Notes: a model not told the origin generated them from the sequence alone. A DNA stretch of 64,000 bases from Tretioscincus oriximinensis (GCA_022410635.1 JAJVDF010000001.1:14655566-14719565), one strand, 5' to 3'; counted from the first letter of the stretch, positions 20,076 to 32,065 are shown. A program made the numbers and translations.

Positions 20076-23000
20076 TTTCTTATAAATAAAGATATCTGTA
20101 ATTAAATATGAAACAAAGCATTTAATACCTATTTGTACATAATTCAAAAAGGTTCCTGAATTTCAATGCCCTGCCCGTGTTGGCTTATTCGTGACATGAT
20201 TTTTCTTTTGAATTTCATTTTTTTCTATAGGAATGCTAGAAATAGAAATTTGATGAGATAAAGTACAGTAACTTTAGTTACGGTAATTTTCAAGTGGGCT
20301 TTTGGCCTGTCAAGCAGAAACCTGTTATTATTCTGAAACTCACTTGGTGTACTAGAAAGCTTACTTAAGAAGGAGACACAGCAAATCCCAAAGGGCTGCC
20401 GCCTGTGCCATGTTCCAGAGCCGAAAGGTCCAGCATGTATTTTGCCTATCGTGAGTACAGCTCAGGCATTTCTTTCCCACTACTTTGCTCCAGATTGGAA
20501 TTAGAGTTCATTTTTTCCCTTGAACCTTGAGCCTATTTACTGCTGAGGCTGTAACAGCTGCTTTGCACTAGCTTTGAGTTTTGTTGGAACTAGCTGTCTA
20601 TTTTTATTTTCTTGTTGTATGCACTGGCCTACATGCCGATTTACTAGAACTGGAGACCAGAGATTAAGTGTTCTGAGTGATAAGCTAGAAGAGTGTGATG
20701 GACTTAGACCTTGGGAGCTCTTCCCTTGAGCTCTGCAATTAATTTGTAAAAGGGCTTTGTGTACTACAATCTTTCGGGTTTGTTTTCTCATTTTTAAATT
20801 GAAGCTAATAAAAACAATCTTGGGAATACTGCTGGATGTTAGACTGTTGATGTGATTTTTNAAAAGAAAATATGATTTCCTTTCAAGCCCTGATTGATTT
20901 TCCTGTGTCCAAGTCAATGGAAAGTGTATTCTGCATTTTTGGCATTTATGTGCAGTTCCATAGTATAAAATTCTTTGAGTTTTATATATATATAATGTAC
21001 ACAATAAAATTAGAATTGCCCTGTATGGGACAAGAACAAGATCAACCACAGACAAAAGGCTTACACATGAATGTAAAAGTTTTGATGTAGACTAATGTAT
21101 TATTTGTAAAAAATTGAGACATGATAGTGGCCATTTTTGTGGACTGGCAGAAACCTTTAGTGACATTTGTTGTCTTTGTCCAACAACAAAACCTTCAAAA
21201 AAGGAACTTAAGATAACAGTAGGGATGCATGGGAAAAGTTGTTATGGGCAGCCTGACTATAAGCCATTTAAAGCTTTAATGACTAAATCCAAAAGTCAGT
21301 ATTGGATCTGGAAATGCCGTAAGAGCTAGTGCTATTTACAAAATACAAGTATGGGCAAGCAAGTGTGATTAATAATTTGTATCCTTGATGTTGGTCAAAT
21401 TTGGTTTGTACCTCATTTTAGAAAATCAAATCTGCATATAACTTACTGGAAAATCTTGCTAAAAAGCCATCAGAATATGGGCAAAAATAAAAATCCATTG
21501 CAACTTGCTTCAAAACATATTTCCACATGCAGTTTATTTAAAATTATTATATAATATGGCAATCTTTTATTCTGTCTGCAATCATACTTCATGATCTATA
21601 AGTCCAGGAATCAGTAGGACTGGTTGCTGCTGCCCGCTTTATGAGTTAACATACCAGTATTTTCAATTAGTTTTGGGGCATTATTTGAAAATTGAGTGTT
21701 CAAAGAAAAAAATTACATCTATTGTCTGCTGCTTTACAAATGCCTCCTTCACAAGCAAAAAATGATCCCTTTTAACTTGTAAATTTGTGGATGACCTGTA
21801 TATTTTTGCCTTTGGATCACCATTTTTAACATTTTCCACCTAAAGTATGTGCCTTAATTCTTAACATTTGGGAGCACCTGTTGCGATCATTAATTGTTCA
21901 AAGTTACAAACTGGTGAACAGTAGTTTGCAGTGGCTTTGGTAATGCTATTGAAGAGTTGAATTTCCTTTTATATTCCTTTCTTTCCTACCTCCAAGGATG
22001 TTAAGTGCAATAATAATAGCAGAGTAACAGCTGTTTTCTGCATTATGTAATAAAGATTTACTGCCCCACAAGCATACTTAGAATGGCAGCCTGAAAAGGT
22101 ATTAAGTCAATACAACTGTGTTTTGTTGAAAGCAAAGCTGCTGTGTCCACCTGCATTGCCACTGAAGAGTTAGCTGTGTGGTATATAGGATTATTTAGAA
22201 AGATAATGCTCCTTGATTTAAGTGTTTTGTAATGGGACAGCACGGAAGATCCATCATGGTGCCTTGCAGTTATGCCTGGTGTCTTGCCCATTACTCAGTT
22301 GCATCTATTGTAGTCAACAAAACTCTTAATTTGTTTCAGCAGAATCAATGCAAGGAGATGAAGGAAGCAACAGGAGAACTTCCTCCATGGTTTATTTGTA
22401 AAAAATACTTTTTTTAGTATCTCCACAGCTATTTCAATTTGCCATTCTAACTGCCCATTCACCATAAGGTTAAGTATGGATTTTTTAGAAATTGACTGAA
22501 TGTATTCATTCTTTTAGCAAATATATGAGTAAAAGTAGCATCTCATTAATTTTGTAGGCATTAGCTCTTTACTGTTTGTTCAGTGTAAATTTAAAAAACT
22601 ATTGTGGTTCTCAAAACTAACAAAGTGTGGGCCTATTGTTTAACTGCTTCTTCTGTTACTCTTANTCTCACTCACAGAGAGAGCGAGCAAGCAAGAGAGT
22701 ACTAGTGAAAATCAACAGTTTGTTAGTGTCTGAGGGGCTGGGGCTTCCCTTAATGCACCAATGTATGTGGTAGGGAGTCTCCGACTGTACTTGCTAGTCT
22801 CATATATGGTCCAGTGCAGAATTACCCAAAGTTTCTGTAGTTTTGGTAGCTATTATACTATTAAAACACTTATTAATTAAAAAGTAATCAAGGTCATTGT
22901 TGGAAAAAATACAGTGGGCTTGAAAATGTCTTTCACTTTCAGAAACATTAATTATGAGCCTCTTTCTTCTTTTGTATTTTATATTAATTATTTACAAATA

Positions 23001-24117
23001 AGACATCAGTGTTTTTTTTGTGTACCTTCTTTTAAAAATATTTTTAACTAGAACCTTTGAGGAAAATGCCTCCTATAAAAGTCTAATAAAATGTCCAATA
23101 TATACCGGTAGTAAGTTTTTCTGAGCCCAAAAGTAAATAAAAATTGCCAAGTTCATAAGCTTGTTTATTCCAGCAACACTGATACCCTGTTTTCTGAAAT
23201 GCCAATGTGTATATCAACTCTGTAACAGATGTTTCTGGTTGTTTCATATAATGTGTAAGAAAACTTTCTCATATTCCTTGGCATTAAAATTGAAAATAGG
23301 AGTAAATGAAATCCACATACTATTGGAAAATTTATAAAGAAAACATACTACTATCACCAGTATTTCTATAAAGGGGCAAATTGAAAGAAGACTTCTATTT
23401 TAATGCTTCTGAACATATGAAACCGTCAATGAATTTCAAAGCATCTGCAAATTCTCAGCAAGCCATTTAAAAAAAAGCAACAGACATTTTTTATGTCTGT
23501 TATTTTTTGATGTTTCTTTGATAATTTGCTAGCCCAGTCCTTTTTTTCTTTGATGTTTCTTTGATAGTTTGCAAGCCCAGTTCTTTTTACTTAGGGTGAA
23601 GCAATGCTGAAGCACATATAATAGTACAGTTGTAAAACAATCCCTCTCTGTGGTGTTAAAATCAATTTCCTAAAGTTATTTTCCAGGTCTAGAACAAATC
23701 CTGGCAAATATATTCACTTCCAAGTAACTCTGTGGCAAAAGTACGCTAATTTATTTTGGACAAAACAGACTGAATGCAGAACTCAGACATTTTTTTCCAA
23801 TTTGAAGAATAACATTATATAATCAGTTCCACCTAATTTAACTAAATAAATTAATTTTGTACAGAACGTTCTAATGAAAGGTTATAGAACTTCAATTCAC
23901 ATCATAGAACTAAAGGAAAACACTATAAATTTAATCTGAATGTTCCAGTTGAACACTCTGTATGATTTCTCAAGTGGTAAGGTCTCTGTTTAGTATCATT
24001 CTGAGATTCCTGAGTACCAGTACAAATATTAAAAATGATGAAGAACTTGTGAATGTCAGATTCCAACAAATGGAACAAAAGATTCTCAGCAAGCCAAAGG
24101 GGAAAAAAGTCTAAATG
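20076..24117. other. NET1: Long intronic stretch of mostly unique AT-rich sequence
   Basis: Few repeats recognised. A 43-base tandem duplication lies at 23506-23590 (tttgatgtttctttgat...gcaagcccagt, twice). An exon-like patch at about 20375-20452 ends with a gtgagt donor-like site but gives no recognisable protein. Confidence 0.45.
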
Positions 24118-25563
24118 CTCCCACTGATTGACAGACGCTTTGAGGAAAAAATGGGATAACGCTATAAAACACTGGGTCCTAAATGGGAAAAAGAATAGAA
24201 TCCCCAATAGAACATTGTTTTCAAAAAAAGAACAACTTGGCTGGGGACTACTATCTATAAGAATCTATGCAGATGTTTTTCAAATTTTGAAAATATTACA
24301 ATTGGAACACTGTAGAGAAAAAAATACTGTTAATCTAGAATTAACACTAAATGGGCTCCAAAACAAGACCATATTAGACCCAGCTATAGCAAGAAGACTT
24401 AGTAAATCATGGCTATTGCCGCTCCAAGCTTGTTACAGAACTTGGAAGACCAATTATAAAATTCTAACGATAAATTGGATGCATGTTGCCTCTTTAGAGG
24501 CAATAAACCTAGCGGGGGACGATCCCACATCAAATTATCTAACGATTCTAAAAAATAACGGGTATAAGAGGCTTAGAGATGTAGTCAATGAAAGCGGCTC
24601 CCCAGTTTCAATATTAACAATTAGACAATTGTATAGAAATCACGGCTTACATCTCTGGCTACAAGAACGAGCTTTCTGGAATACAATCAATAATCGAGAT
24701 TTCAGAAATAATATGTGTGGGCAGTCGATACTAGAACTGACGGTAACCAACTTGATCAGGGGACAAAAGAAATTAGCGAAAGATCTATACGCCCTAATTA
24801 CGATAAAAAGCCTCAAAAACCTTAAACTCATTACGGACTACTGGGAGATGGAAGTCCCAGAGATGCATAATCTCTGGAAACGCTGGATAGATCGACATTT
24901 AACCAGACAGGACTTAAGAATTAAAGAAACAGAGTTAAAGATAGTCACACGTTGGTATTACACCCCGAGTCAGTTGGCCCATATCACCGGTTTGTCTCCC
25001 TTGTGCTGGCACGGTTGCCAGCAGAGGGGACTATATACTCACATGTGGGCTTTATGCCCTAAAGTAAAAAGATTCTGGGGTGAAATTAAAACGGAGTTAG
25101 ATAAGATTGCAGGAATCAACCTGTCAAACACTACGGTAACTTGGCTCTTTGGACTACCCAACGTCTCCNCAGTGGAAAGATCTGACTTTTGGTTGACGGA
25201 TATGGGAATAATGGCAGGCCATCTGGTTATTGCCAAACATTGGAAGGACTGCTGTAAATGGAATATACAGGACTGGTATGACTACCTTCTGGAATTTATG
25301 AGCTTCGACATTCTCCAAAACAAAAGACTGCAGACTATCGGCATTATTCACAAACCACACTGGACAATAAAATGGCAAGAGCTCATTGNTTATGGATTAT
25401 CACCATCATCTCCAATTCTGATTAAGGAAAACATCCAAATGTTCCTGGAACAACGATTGATATTGTAATGCTAAATTTTCATGCCTATTCACTGTGGGGA
25501 GGGTCTCGGGGTATGTGTTACGTTTTTGTTTTTCTTATGTCTGTCTTCAAATAAATAAATAAA
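24118..25563 (+). mobile_element. L1 LINE, 5'-truncated copy
   Basis: Matches the last quarter of the L1 at 46636-52954, starting about where that copy reads cactgtatatcccggatgc. It includes the ORF2 C-terminus, a short 3' UTR (ctattcactgtggggagggtctcgggg) and an aataaataaataaaaag tail. No convincing target-site duplication was found. Confidence 0.9.
24128..25468 (+). pseudogene. L1 ORF2 C-terminal fragment, frame still open
   Basis: The ORF2 protein of L1 combines an endonuclease and a reverse transcriptase; only the part after the reverse transcriptase survives here. About 446 codons are open, interrupted only by Ns, ending RLIL-stop at the same place as the larger copy. The C-terminal cysteine-rich motif is clear: CWHGCQQRGLYTHMWALCP (about residues 295-313). 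It differs from the 52-kb copy at perhaps a quarter of residues, so it comes from another subfamily. With no promoter, ORF1, endonuclease or catalytic YADD it cannot be active. The absence of stops over 1.3 kb suggests fairly recent insertion. Confidence 0.85.
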
Positions 25564-26019
25564 AAGACATGTACAATTGATATTTCTGGTTCAGATTCCT
25601 TATTGTGACATCGTTGATGCTTTTACCAGAACTTTTTTCTGCTCATATGGGTTTCCATAGAATTGGAAGTGATTTTCAGAGTCATTGGATTCAACCACCA
25701 TTCAACTCAGGTCTGGTTGCTAAAATTCTGTTGCTCAGAATGCTGTTGCCTGCAGCTTAGAAATTTGTGTTTATTGGATATTCCTAAACATTTCTCCAAG
25801 GAAGAGTGAAAACTGGACTATGTCCTCAAGCAGACAGCTGCAATCAGTTTATGCCTGGCAGGAAGCCTCTGAGCTTTTCTGCTTCATTAAATCAATATGC
25901 TAATTAGCCAGTCACCCTCTTCCTGCAGAGAAATTATCAGAAGCTCCACTTCTTGTTCTTGCAAGGGGATCTTATGATACCCTAGATGTTAATAAGAAAA
26001 ATACAAGCAGCATGAGTAT
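25564..26019. other. NET1: Intronic sequence, nothing recognised
   Basis: Unique AT-rich sequence; no exon or repeat seen. Confidence 0.4.
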
Positions 26020-26135
26020 CAGACTAGTATCAGAAGAAATAGATTTGCCTACAAAAACTCATGCTGACTACCTTTTTTCTTGTTAGTCTCTAAGGTGCTA
26101 TGAGATCCCCTTGCTAGATATTTTGGACCCAGACT
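26020..26135 (+). mobile_element. Hammerhead-like terminal repeat, copy d
   Basis: tatcagaagaaatagatttgcctacaaaaactcatgctgac, then cttgttagtctctaaggtgctatgagatccccttgctag and ttttggacccagactaatgtg. The stem and GAAA are decayed. Confidence 0.55.
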
Positions 26136-26224
26136 AATGTGAATAAGTTTTAAATCTTTGAGGTTTAAATTTTCAAACACATCACTTCTATGGTTCAGTT
26201 ACACTTTTCAGGTACCTCACCCAG

Positions 26225-26393
26225 ATCTTCCTATAACCAGAAGGTGAGGAACAGCCTGGATACCTTTAAGAAAAGGTTAGACAAATTCATAGAGATTAGG
26301 TGTTTCAGTTGAAGGTTTTCTTTATTCTCCTGGAGGAGAATTCCTAGAAGCAATAGGTGGGCCATTGTGTGAAACAGAATGCTGAACTAGATG
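26225..26393 (+). mobile_element. CR1 LINE 3' end
   Basis: agcctggatacctttaagaaaaggttagacaaattcatagag and gggccattgtgtgaaacagaatgctgaactagatga. Directly abutted by a SINE. Confidence 0.7.
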
Positions 26394-26715
26394 ACACAGT
26401 CGCTAAGGAAACGGTCTTTCATCTGGGAGACTGGTTTTGAAGCCCTGTGTTGGACGTGGGGAGGGGTGAGCACCTTCTCCTAGCCTATAGCTCTAGCCAG
26501 CTATTCGAAAGCAAGTATTGCAAGAAATTGCAACTGACTGCAAGTAGATAAATGGGAGCTACCATAGCCTGATGGGGAAGATAGAATGTAAGCCTCCAGA
26601 CAAAATACCCTTGTAAGCCGCTTTGAGTCCCTTTGAAAGGTGAGAAAAAGCGGGGTATAAGAACCCAGTTCCCCTTCCTCCTCCNCTTCATCTTCTTCTT
26701 CTTTGTCTTCTTCTT
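26394..26715 (+). mobile_element. tRNA-derived SINE, copy 5
   Basis: Forward copy with a mutated A-box region (cagtcgctaaggaaacgg), B-box region ggttttgaagccctg, body and a (TTC)n tail at 26670-26715. It may have inserted into the CR1 3' end just upstream. Confidence 0.8.
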
Positions 26716-27044
26716 GTTGTTGATTGGCATAAGTACTTCTCTTGTGCTGTTTCACATCCAGGCTTGAAGAGGAAACCTTAACCCGAGCTCTGAAAAGTTT
26801 AGGAATCAGTGATGAGCTTACCCNCCGCATACACAAACTTCAAACATTTTTAAAATTCACAATGATAGTTATAAGAAAGGATAGCCCTCTGACCTTGAAC
26901 AGACTGCAGTTGGTTGTCACATACTGGTTCCATCATAACTGCATGTAATTCTTACAAGCTTCATATACTGCACTCTTGCAATCGCAGTTCTATAAATAGC
27001 TGTGGGAGTAACCACAATTACTGGAAAGCAGAGTGATACAGGTT
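26716..27044. other. NET1: Intronic sequence with a short exon-like open frame
   Basis: After ctgtttcacatccag (an acceptor-like site ending about 26760) a frame reads LEEETLTRALKSLGISDELT. No good donor follows and I recognise no protein. Joining it to exon 1 would break the NET1 exon 1-2 match. Likely chance or an old gene fragment. Confidence 0.3.
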
Positions 27045-27178
27045 GAATCAGAGAAATAGCTGTGTTAGTCCAGTAGAAAGTCAAACAAAAGGGCTAGTAG
27101 CACTTAGAGACTTATGCCACCTACTTTTCTCCTGTTAGTCTCTTAAGTGCTACTAGCCCCTTTGCTGGACTTTCTTGA
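27045..27178. mobile_element. Hammerhead-like repeats, inverted pair with collapsed centre
   Basis: Left arm agaaatagctgtgttagtcc...ggctagtagcacttagagac is followed at once by cttatgccacctacttttctcctgttagtctc...ctactagcccctttgctggac. The same head-to-head layout as 12186-12428 but without the hairpin motif between the arms. Confidence 0.65.
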
Positions 27179-27284
27179 AAGAAGGTAATGGGAAATCACT
27201 TCTGTTGTTGGAAGCTCTTTGTAGTCACTAGGCATTGCTCCCCAATCAGTGGCACTTGAGAAGTGATTATGCTTCTGCCAAAAT

Positions 27285-27450
27285 AAAGGGAATTTTAGTG
27301 GAACAGGTTGCCNCAGGAGNTGGTCAGTCTTCTTCACTGGAAATCTNCAAACAGCTGACTAGATACAGCTATCTGTCTGGGATGATTTAGTGAATCCTGC
27401 ATTGAGCAGGAGGTTGGACCCAATGGCCCTAGAGGTCCCTTTCACATAGT
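27285..27450 (+). mobile_element. CR1 LINE 3' end
   Basis: gtggaacaggttgccncaggag, ctgtctgggatgatttagtgaatcctgcattgagcaggaggttggac: same subfamily as 7265-7750. Confidence 0.75.
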
Positions 27451-27514
27451 TGTGCNTACAGTTGTAATGATAGCTAAGTCTCTTTTGTTCTATAGGATCT
27501 CGTAAGTCAGATAG

Positions 27515-27610
27515 CACCAGCATCTGAAAATGTAGATGTTTCTACGAAAGCTATGCCACCTACTTTTCTACTGTTAGTCTCTAAGTGCCACTAGCCACTT
27601 TGCTGGACTA
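27515..27610 (+). mobile_element. Hammerhead-like terminal repeat, copy f (best preserved core)
   Basis: CTGA at 27524-27527, a stem GTAGA (27532-27536) / TCTAC (27541-27545) closing a TGTT loop, then GAAA (27546-27549) and gctatgcc. This is the layout of a hammerhead ribozyme core (CUGANGA, stem II, GAAA), although the bases after CTGA are AAAT rather than the canonical NGA. Then come ctgttagtctctaagtgccactagcc and ttgctggac, shared by the family. Confidence 0.6.
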
Positions 27611-27754
27611 AATCAGATAGGTCACTCAGTCCAGTAGCATATACTGACATTTGCTTTCTAGGGTTTTAAATAGCATTTTTATGGGCAGATATACTTGGGA
27701 TCTCACAATCAAGACAAAGTTCATACCACAAAGTTCAGCCCACTGTTTCATGGA

Positions 27755-28215
27755 ACACACTATGAAGCTGATGGGAAGAGAGTTAAAAAAAGATTAGACA
27801 GATTCATGAAGACTGGGTAGATCCATAGCTACTAGAATGGATATTTAAGTACTGCCTCCAAGTTGGAGAGTCAGGCAGGAAGCCTCTAAAGGCCCCTTGC
27901 AGGAGGGACAGTAGTGGAGGATTTGAGATGCCCTGAAGCAGCTGATGGGCCAATATGTTAGNATGTTTGAGTAGGGAGGCTGTTGTCTGATTCCACAGGG
28001 CTTCTATTATATTCTTATCTAAAACAGATGCTAAGGTATTGCCTCTATGTTGGAGAAATAGGCAGGATGCCTCTAAATGTCAACTGCATAGAGTCAAGAG
28101 CAAGTTAAAGTTTTCTTTTGTGTTTGGCTTGAGATGCCTAGAAGCAACTGGTAGGCTGCTGTGTGAGACAGGATAGTGTGACCTGATCCAGTAGGGCTCC
28201 TTTTACATCCTTATG
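27755..28215 (+). mobile_element. Two consecutive CR1 3' ends
   Basis: First unit to about 28015 (ctactagaatggatatttaagtactgcctccaagttggag...ggcttctattatattctt). Second to 28215 (ctaaggtattgcctctatgttggag...agtagggctccttttacatccttatg). Either two insertions or a tandem duplication of a CR1 tail. Confidence 0.7.
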
Positions 28216-29217
28216 TTGCTTTTATAATGCTTCTGAATCTAAGCCTGTTCAATTTATGTTTTGCAAGTATGCCAGTGATTGAAGAGTCAAACAGCTAAAC
28301 AGTTCATCAGCAAATCCATCCTGGGGATTGGAATGGGTGCATATCATTCCGTTGGAAAGCACAGAACAGGATATTCTTCTGTTGAGATTGGATGGTGCCT
28401 TCACTTTCTAAACAGCCAGACATTTGGCTTGAACAACTCAATGTTTATGCCATCTGGTTCTTTTTCTGATTCCTGCTTTGCCTCTCCAAAGATGCTTTGA
28501 CAGCAAGTTCCTTTTGGCTGCCTAGTTGGAAGCTTGGGTTGTTTATTTAACCTTCCCCACCCTCTCCCCTTCTAGAATTAATTTGCACAAGGGGAGGTAA
28601 GCTGAAGCAGGAAGAACAGGACTGATTTCAGCCAAATACTGGACTTTGGTGGCCCATTCCCTATTATGACTGTTTAACTCAAAGGGAAGCTACTGTTCCG
28701 ANTGTATCTTACCAATCTGCTTTCAAAGAACCATACCAGTAATATCAAATTGGATGATAAATCTCTCAAAAGCAGATAAAAGGATTCTTTGAAAGTCCAA
28801 TTAATGTAACCCTGAACTGAATTTGATCACTTGGTGTCCAGATATAAGAACCGCCGCTTTCAGCTATTTTTTNAAAAATAATTTATTAATCTGTTTCCAA
28901 ACAGATACTTTTTAAAAATTGTATATTGTAACCTATAAAAATCTAATCTGCACCAGAAAGGAAATAAAAAGAAGTTAAAAGCCAAGTCATTGACAGCTAG
29001 CCAAATTCCAGATATTTTTATGCTTTTAAGGTTTCTAGTTTCCTNCACCAGTGTCTTTAATGGCTATTCTTTCTAAGATAAATTTCCTTTACCCTAAAAG
29101 CCTAACGTTGCAACATTTCAGATTACAGTCCTATTTTCTTTTTAATACATTTTATGTGTGAAAGAGAATAATAATGTAGGAATTGCAGCTAAAATGTGTA
29201 GAAAATATTTTAAGATT
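28216..29217. other. NET1: Intronic sequence, nothing recognised
   Basis: A 73-codon open frame at 28279-28500 has no known family resemblance. Confidence 0.4.
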
Positions 29218-29490
29218 ATAAAGAGTCTTCCTGGATGAGACCACAGGACCTAATTAAGCATTCTGTCTTAACCAGTGGCTCACCAATTTCACNGGGACAG
29301 GCTCAAATAGAAAGCGGCCACCTATTCTCAACTCCCTACAAATGGCATTTTAGAAATATTGCCTTTGCCCCATCCTGGAGGCAATATCAAGAGATTCATT
29401 CTAATACCCTTTCGTAAATTTGGCTAATCCTATTTTATAGCTATCCAGGTTGCTAGCTATTACCACTTCTGGAAATGAATTCCATAGACC
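29218..29490 (-). mobile_element. CR1 LINE 3' end, reversed
   Basis: gagtcttcctggatgagaccacagg, ctccctacaaatggcattttagaaatattgcc, gctatccaggttgctagctattaccacttctgg on the reverse orientation. Diverged. Confidence 0.7.
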
Positions 29491-29739
29491 AGTGATCCTC
29501 TGTCTTTTTGATGGGGTTTGGGGTACTATGAATGGGAAAAAGCACTTCATTTATCTGAATACAGCAATGGTAGTTGTATTTCCTAGATGGGAGAGTGGAT
29601 GGATGGGTTTCCCGTCACCAACTTTCCTGGTGATGAACATCATTAGAAGATTCTTTGATACATTGGCATTGAGAATGGGGGAAGAATCTCTTGACATCGT
29701 GTGAGTGGATAGCCAAGTTACAAATGCAATCTTAGCAAC
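29491..29739. other. NET1: Intronic sequence, nothing recognised
   Basis: Sequence between two oppositely oriented CR1 fragments. Confidence 0.35.
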
Positions 29740-30300
29740 TATAAACCAATATGTGCTGAGCTCTTTATGACAGATCAAGAAAAAGATCTTGGGATTTTGT
29801 AGACAGGTCAGTGAAGGTGTCAATCTAATGTGTAATGCTAGGGATAATACAGGAAGGGAATAGAAAAAAGTTGACAATTTTGCCTCAGTATAAATCTGTG
29901 GTGAGGCCACATTTGAGATGTTATGTACAATTGTAGTTGCCATATCTCACAAATGGAAAAAGGCAAAAAGAATGATTGAGGGACCGGAATTTCAGCCATA
30001 ACAGATTGTAGGTGATCTGACTGTAGTATAGAATAAGGGGATTTTTTTTCCATCCAGATTATCTGAAGGGGTGGTACTAGCAGCCAGCCTGGATAATTTT
30101 AAGAAAGGGTCAGATAAATTCATAGAGATCAAGTGTATCAATGGAAACTGGAATGGATGTCCAAGAGCTTCCTCCAGGTTGAGGAACAGGTCATTTGCAG
30201 AGAATGAAAATCAGATGAGGTTTTACCTTTGTCTTCTGTGGATAGACTTCTGTGTGTGACAGGTTGCTAAATTTGATGGGCTGTAGCTTAATCCAGCGGA
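29740..30300 (+). mobile_element. Old CR1 fragment
   Basis: Includes gatcttgggattttgtagacaggtcagtgaaggtgtcaa (reverse-transcriptase end), ataaatctgtggtgaggccacattt and the 3' region (ggtactagcagccagcctggataattttaag). Many indels. Confidence 0.7.
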
Positions 30301-30799
30301 GGACTTCTTAAATAGTTATGCTTTGGAAAATAAATACACAGGTCATATCTTTCTTCTTATTTTTTTTAAGTTCTAAAAGTTCATTTTTCCCCATGGAAAT
30401 ACAAATAACATATACTTCTATTTCTTTTATCCCTATAGCAGAGCACTCGAAATAAGTTGGAAAATAAATTGCCTGAACCAGAGAACTTTGGTTTGCTTGC
30501 AGAAAGCTGAGATATATTCCAAGGGAAGGTGTTTTCACAACTGAAACAGATACAGTTGTTGAAATAATCTATACCTGCATAACACAAAGAAAGCTGCTGA
30601 GTTCTTCTAGTGGATTGTGGGTGTTTATAATTCCCCAGTTCCATGGTCTCTAGATGATGATTTTATGATAACATAAAATCGGTAGAGAATCTAAGAAGTA
30701 GTAATGTTGTGGGTGTAATGCACGTCAATATTCTGGTAATATTTGTGGGTAATGAATATAATTTCTCTTAACCACTTATAAAACTCCCCCTTTCCTAAT

Positions 30800-30895
30800 G
30801 TCTGAAAAATAAGACTTGACTCCAAATGTTCATGCTGCCTACCTTCCTCTTGTTAGTATCCAAAGTGCTCCATGCCTCCCTTGCTAGTCCCCTGC
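30800..30895 (+). mobile_element. Hammerhead-like terminal repeat, degenerate copy g
   Basis: gtctgaaaaataagacttgactccaaatgttcatgctgcc, then cttgttagtatccaaagtgctcc and cccttgctagt. Confidence 0.45.
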
Positions 30896-31269
30896 CTCTT
30901 GTTATTGAACTTTAAACTCAAAGGTTTTTCCAGTATCAGAAAATAAGGAAGGACTGGGTGTTATTTGAAAGCTGATTATGAGAACCTAAATGTCACATTT
31001 AGGATTGGCCTACTAGAAATGTTCAGGGAGCCATCTGGTTCAGTTATTTTGAACCAGTTTAAGTTACTGTCCAAAGATTTGGTGATTTGGGTGTAGTAGC
31101 GAAACAGTTGTGATGTATTCTTGTACAATGCCAATCCAAATGGCAATTAGTTTTCAACAGTTAGGGGACTGTGGTGCTCTGCTAGTAAAATAAAATCACT
31201 ATGCTAAGCAAGAGATGACAGGACAATGTACCATGACAGATATGACAGATTATGGTGGTAGAATCCTGA

Positions 31270-31395
31270 GAAGTACCTATGTTAGTCTGGATCAGAATTT
31301 CTAACAAGGAAATCTTGTAGCACCTTAGAGACTTAACAGAAAAAAGTTGGTAGCAGGAGATTTCATAAACTAAATCTGCTTCTTCAGATGTACTA
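31270..31395 (-). mobile_element. Hammerhead-like terminal repeat, copy h, reversed
   Basis: tatgttagtctggatcag, ttgtagcaccttagagacttaacag, ggagatttcataaactaaatctgcttcttcagatg: family order on the minus strand. Confidence 0.55.
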
Positions 31396-32065
31396 CAGCA
31401 ATGTGGATATGTTAGGGAGGGGGATGTAATTAGTAGAAAACTAATAAATACATGAGTTAATATTTTGCAATCTAAAGATTATCCAAGATAGTGAAATTTT
31501 GCTTATTTGTTTGAAACATAAAATCTTTCCTTCCCAAAATTGAAGAAAATTTAGAAGTACCAGATATACAAAAGGTCCTGTTCTTTTCTTGAAAATGCTA
31601 ACCAAATGGTATGTCACTTCATTATTGCTCTCTTCGATAATGGCACATCATATTCTAATTAAAAAAGGACATATTCTTTTCTATCAACAGTACCTCAAAT
31701 GTTTCTAAACTCAGCTTTTGCATTTGTAGGCTCTGAAATTGACTTTTTTGTTTAGCTTGGAAACTAGTAAGTCCTTTTTCTTCTGCATTGAAGTCTGCAG
31801 CTCTTTCCACACTAATTTTTATTTTGCAGATTATGATTACTTTATCACTAGGGCAGGATGTTATATCAAACTGAAGGCAGCCTTGGTTACTAGTGCAAAG
31901 ACAAAAATATGAAATACCCTTTGATCAAAGTTAATAATTGAATATATATGAATTGTGCTTTAGACTTCTTGGGGTTAGAATGCACAGCCCTATTTTATTG
32001 GAACCCTGATGCTGCTGCATTTTTGTTACTCCTGTCATAAACTGGACAAACTCTTCTGCCCACAG
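31396..32065. other. NET1: Intron 1 sequence before NET1 exon 2
   Basis: Mostly unique. Ends with the polypyrimidine tract and AG acceptor of exon 2. Confidence 0.45.

Larger units (their letters stand above)
6534..32065 (+). other. NET1: NET1 intron 1 (about 25.5 kb)
   Basis: Starts with donor gtaagt (6534) and ends with acceptor ctcttctgcccacag (to 32065). It is phase 2. It is filled with SINE, CR1, L1, hammerhead-like and MITE repeats, annotated separately. No further NET1 coding exon was recognised inside it. Confidence 0.75.

Noticed and set aside
28279..28500. 73-codon open frame as an exon
   Set aside because: No recognisable family and no flanking splice pair.
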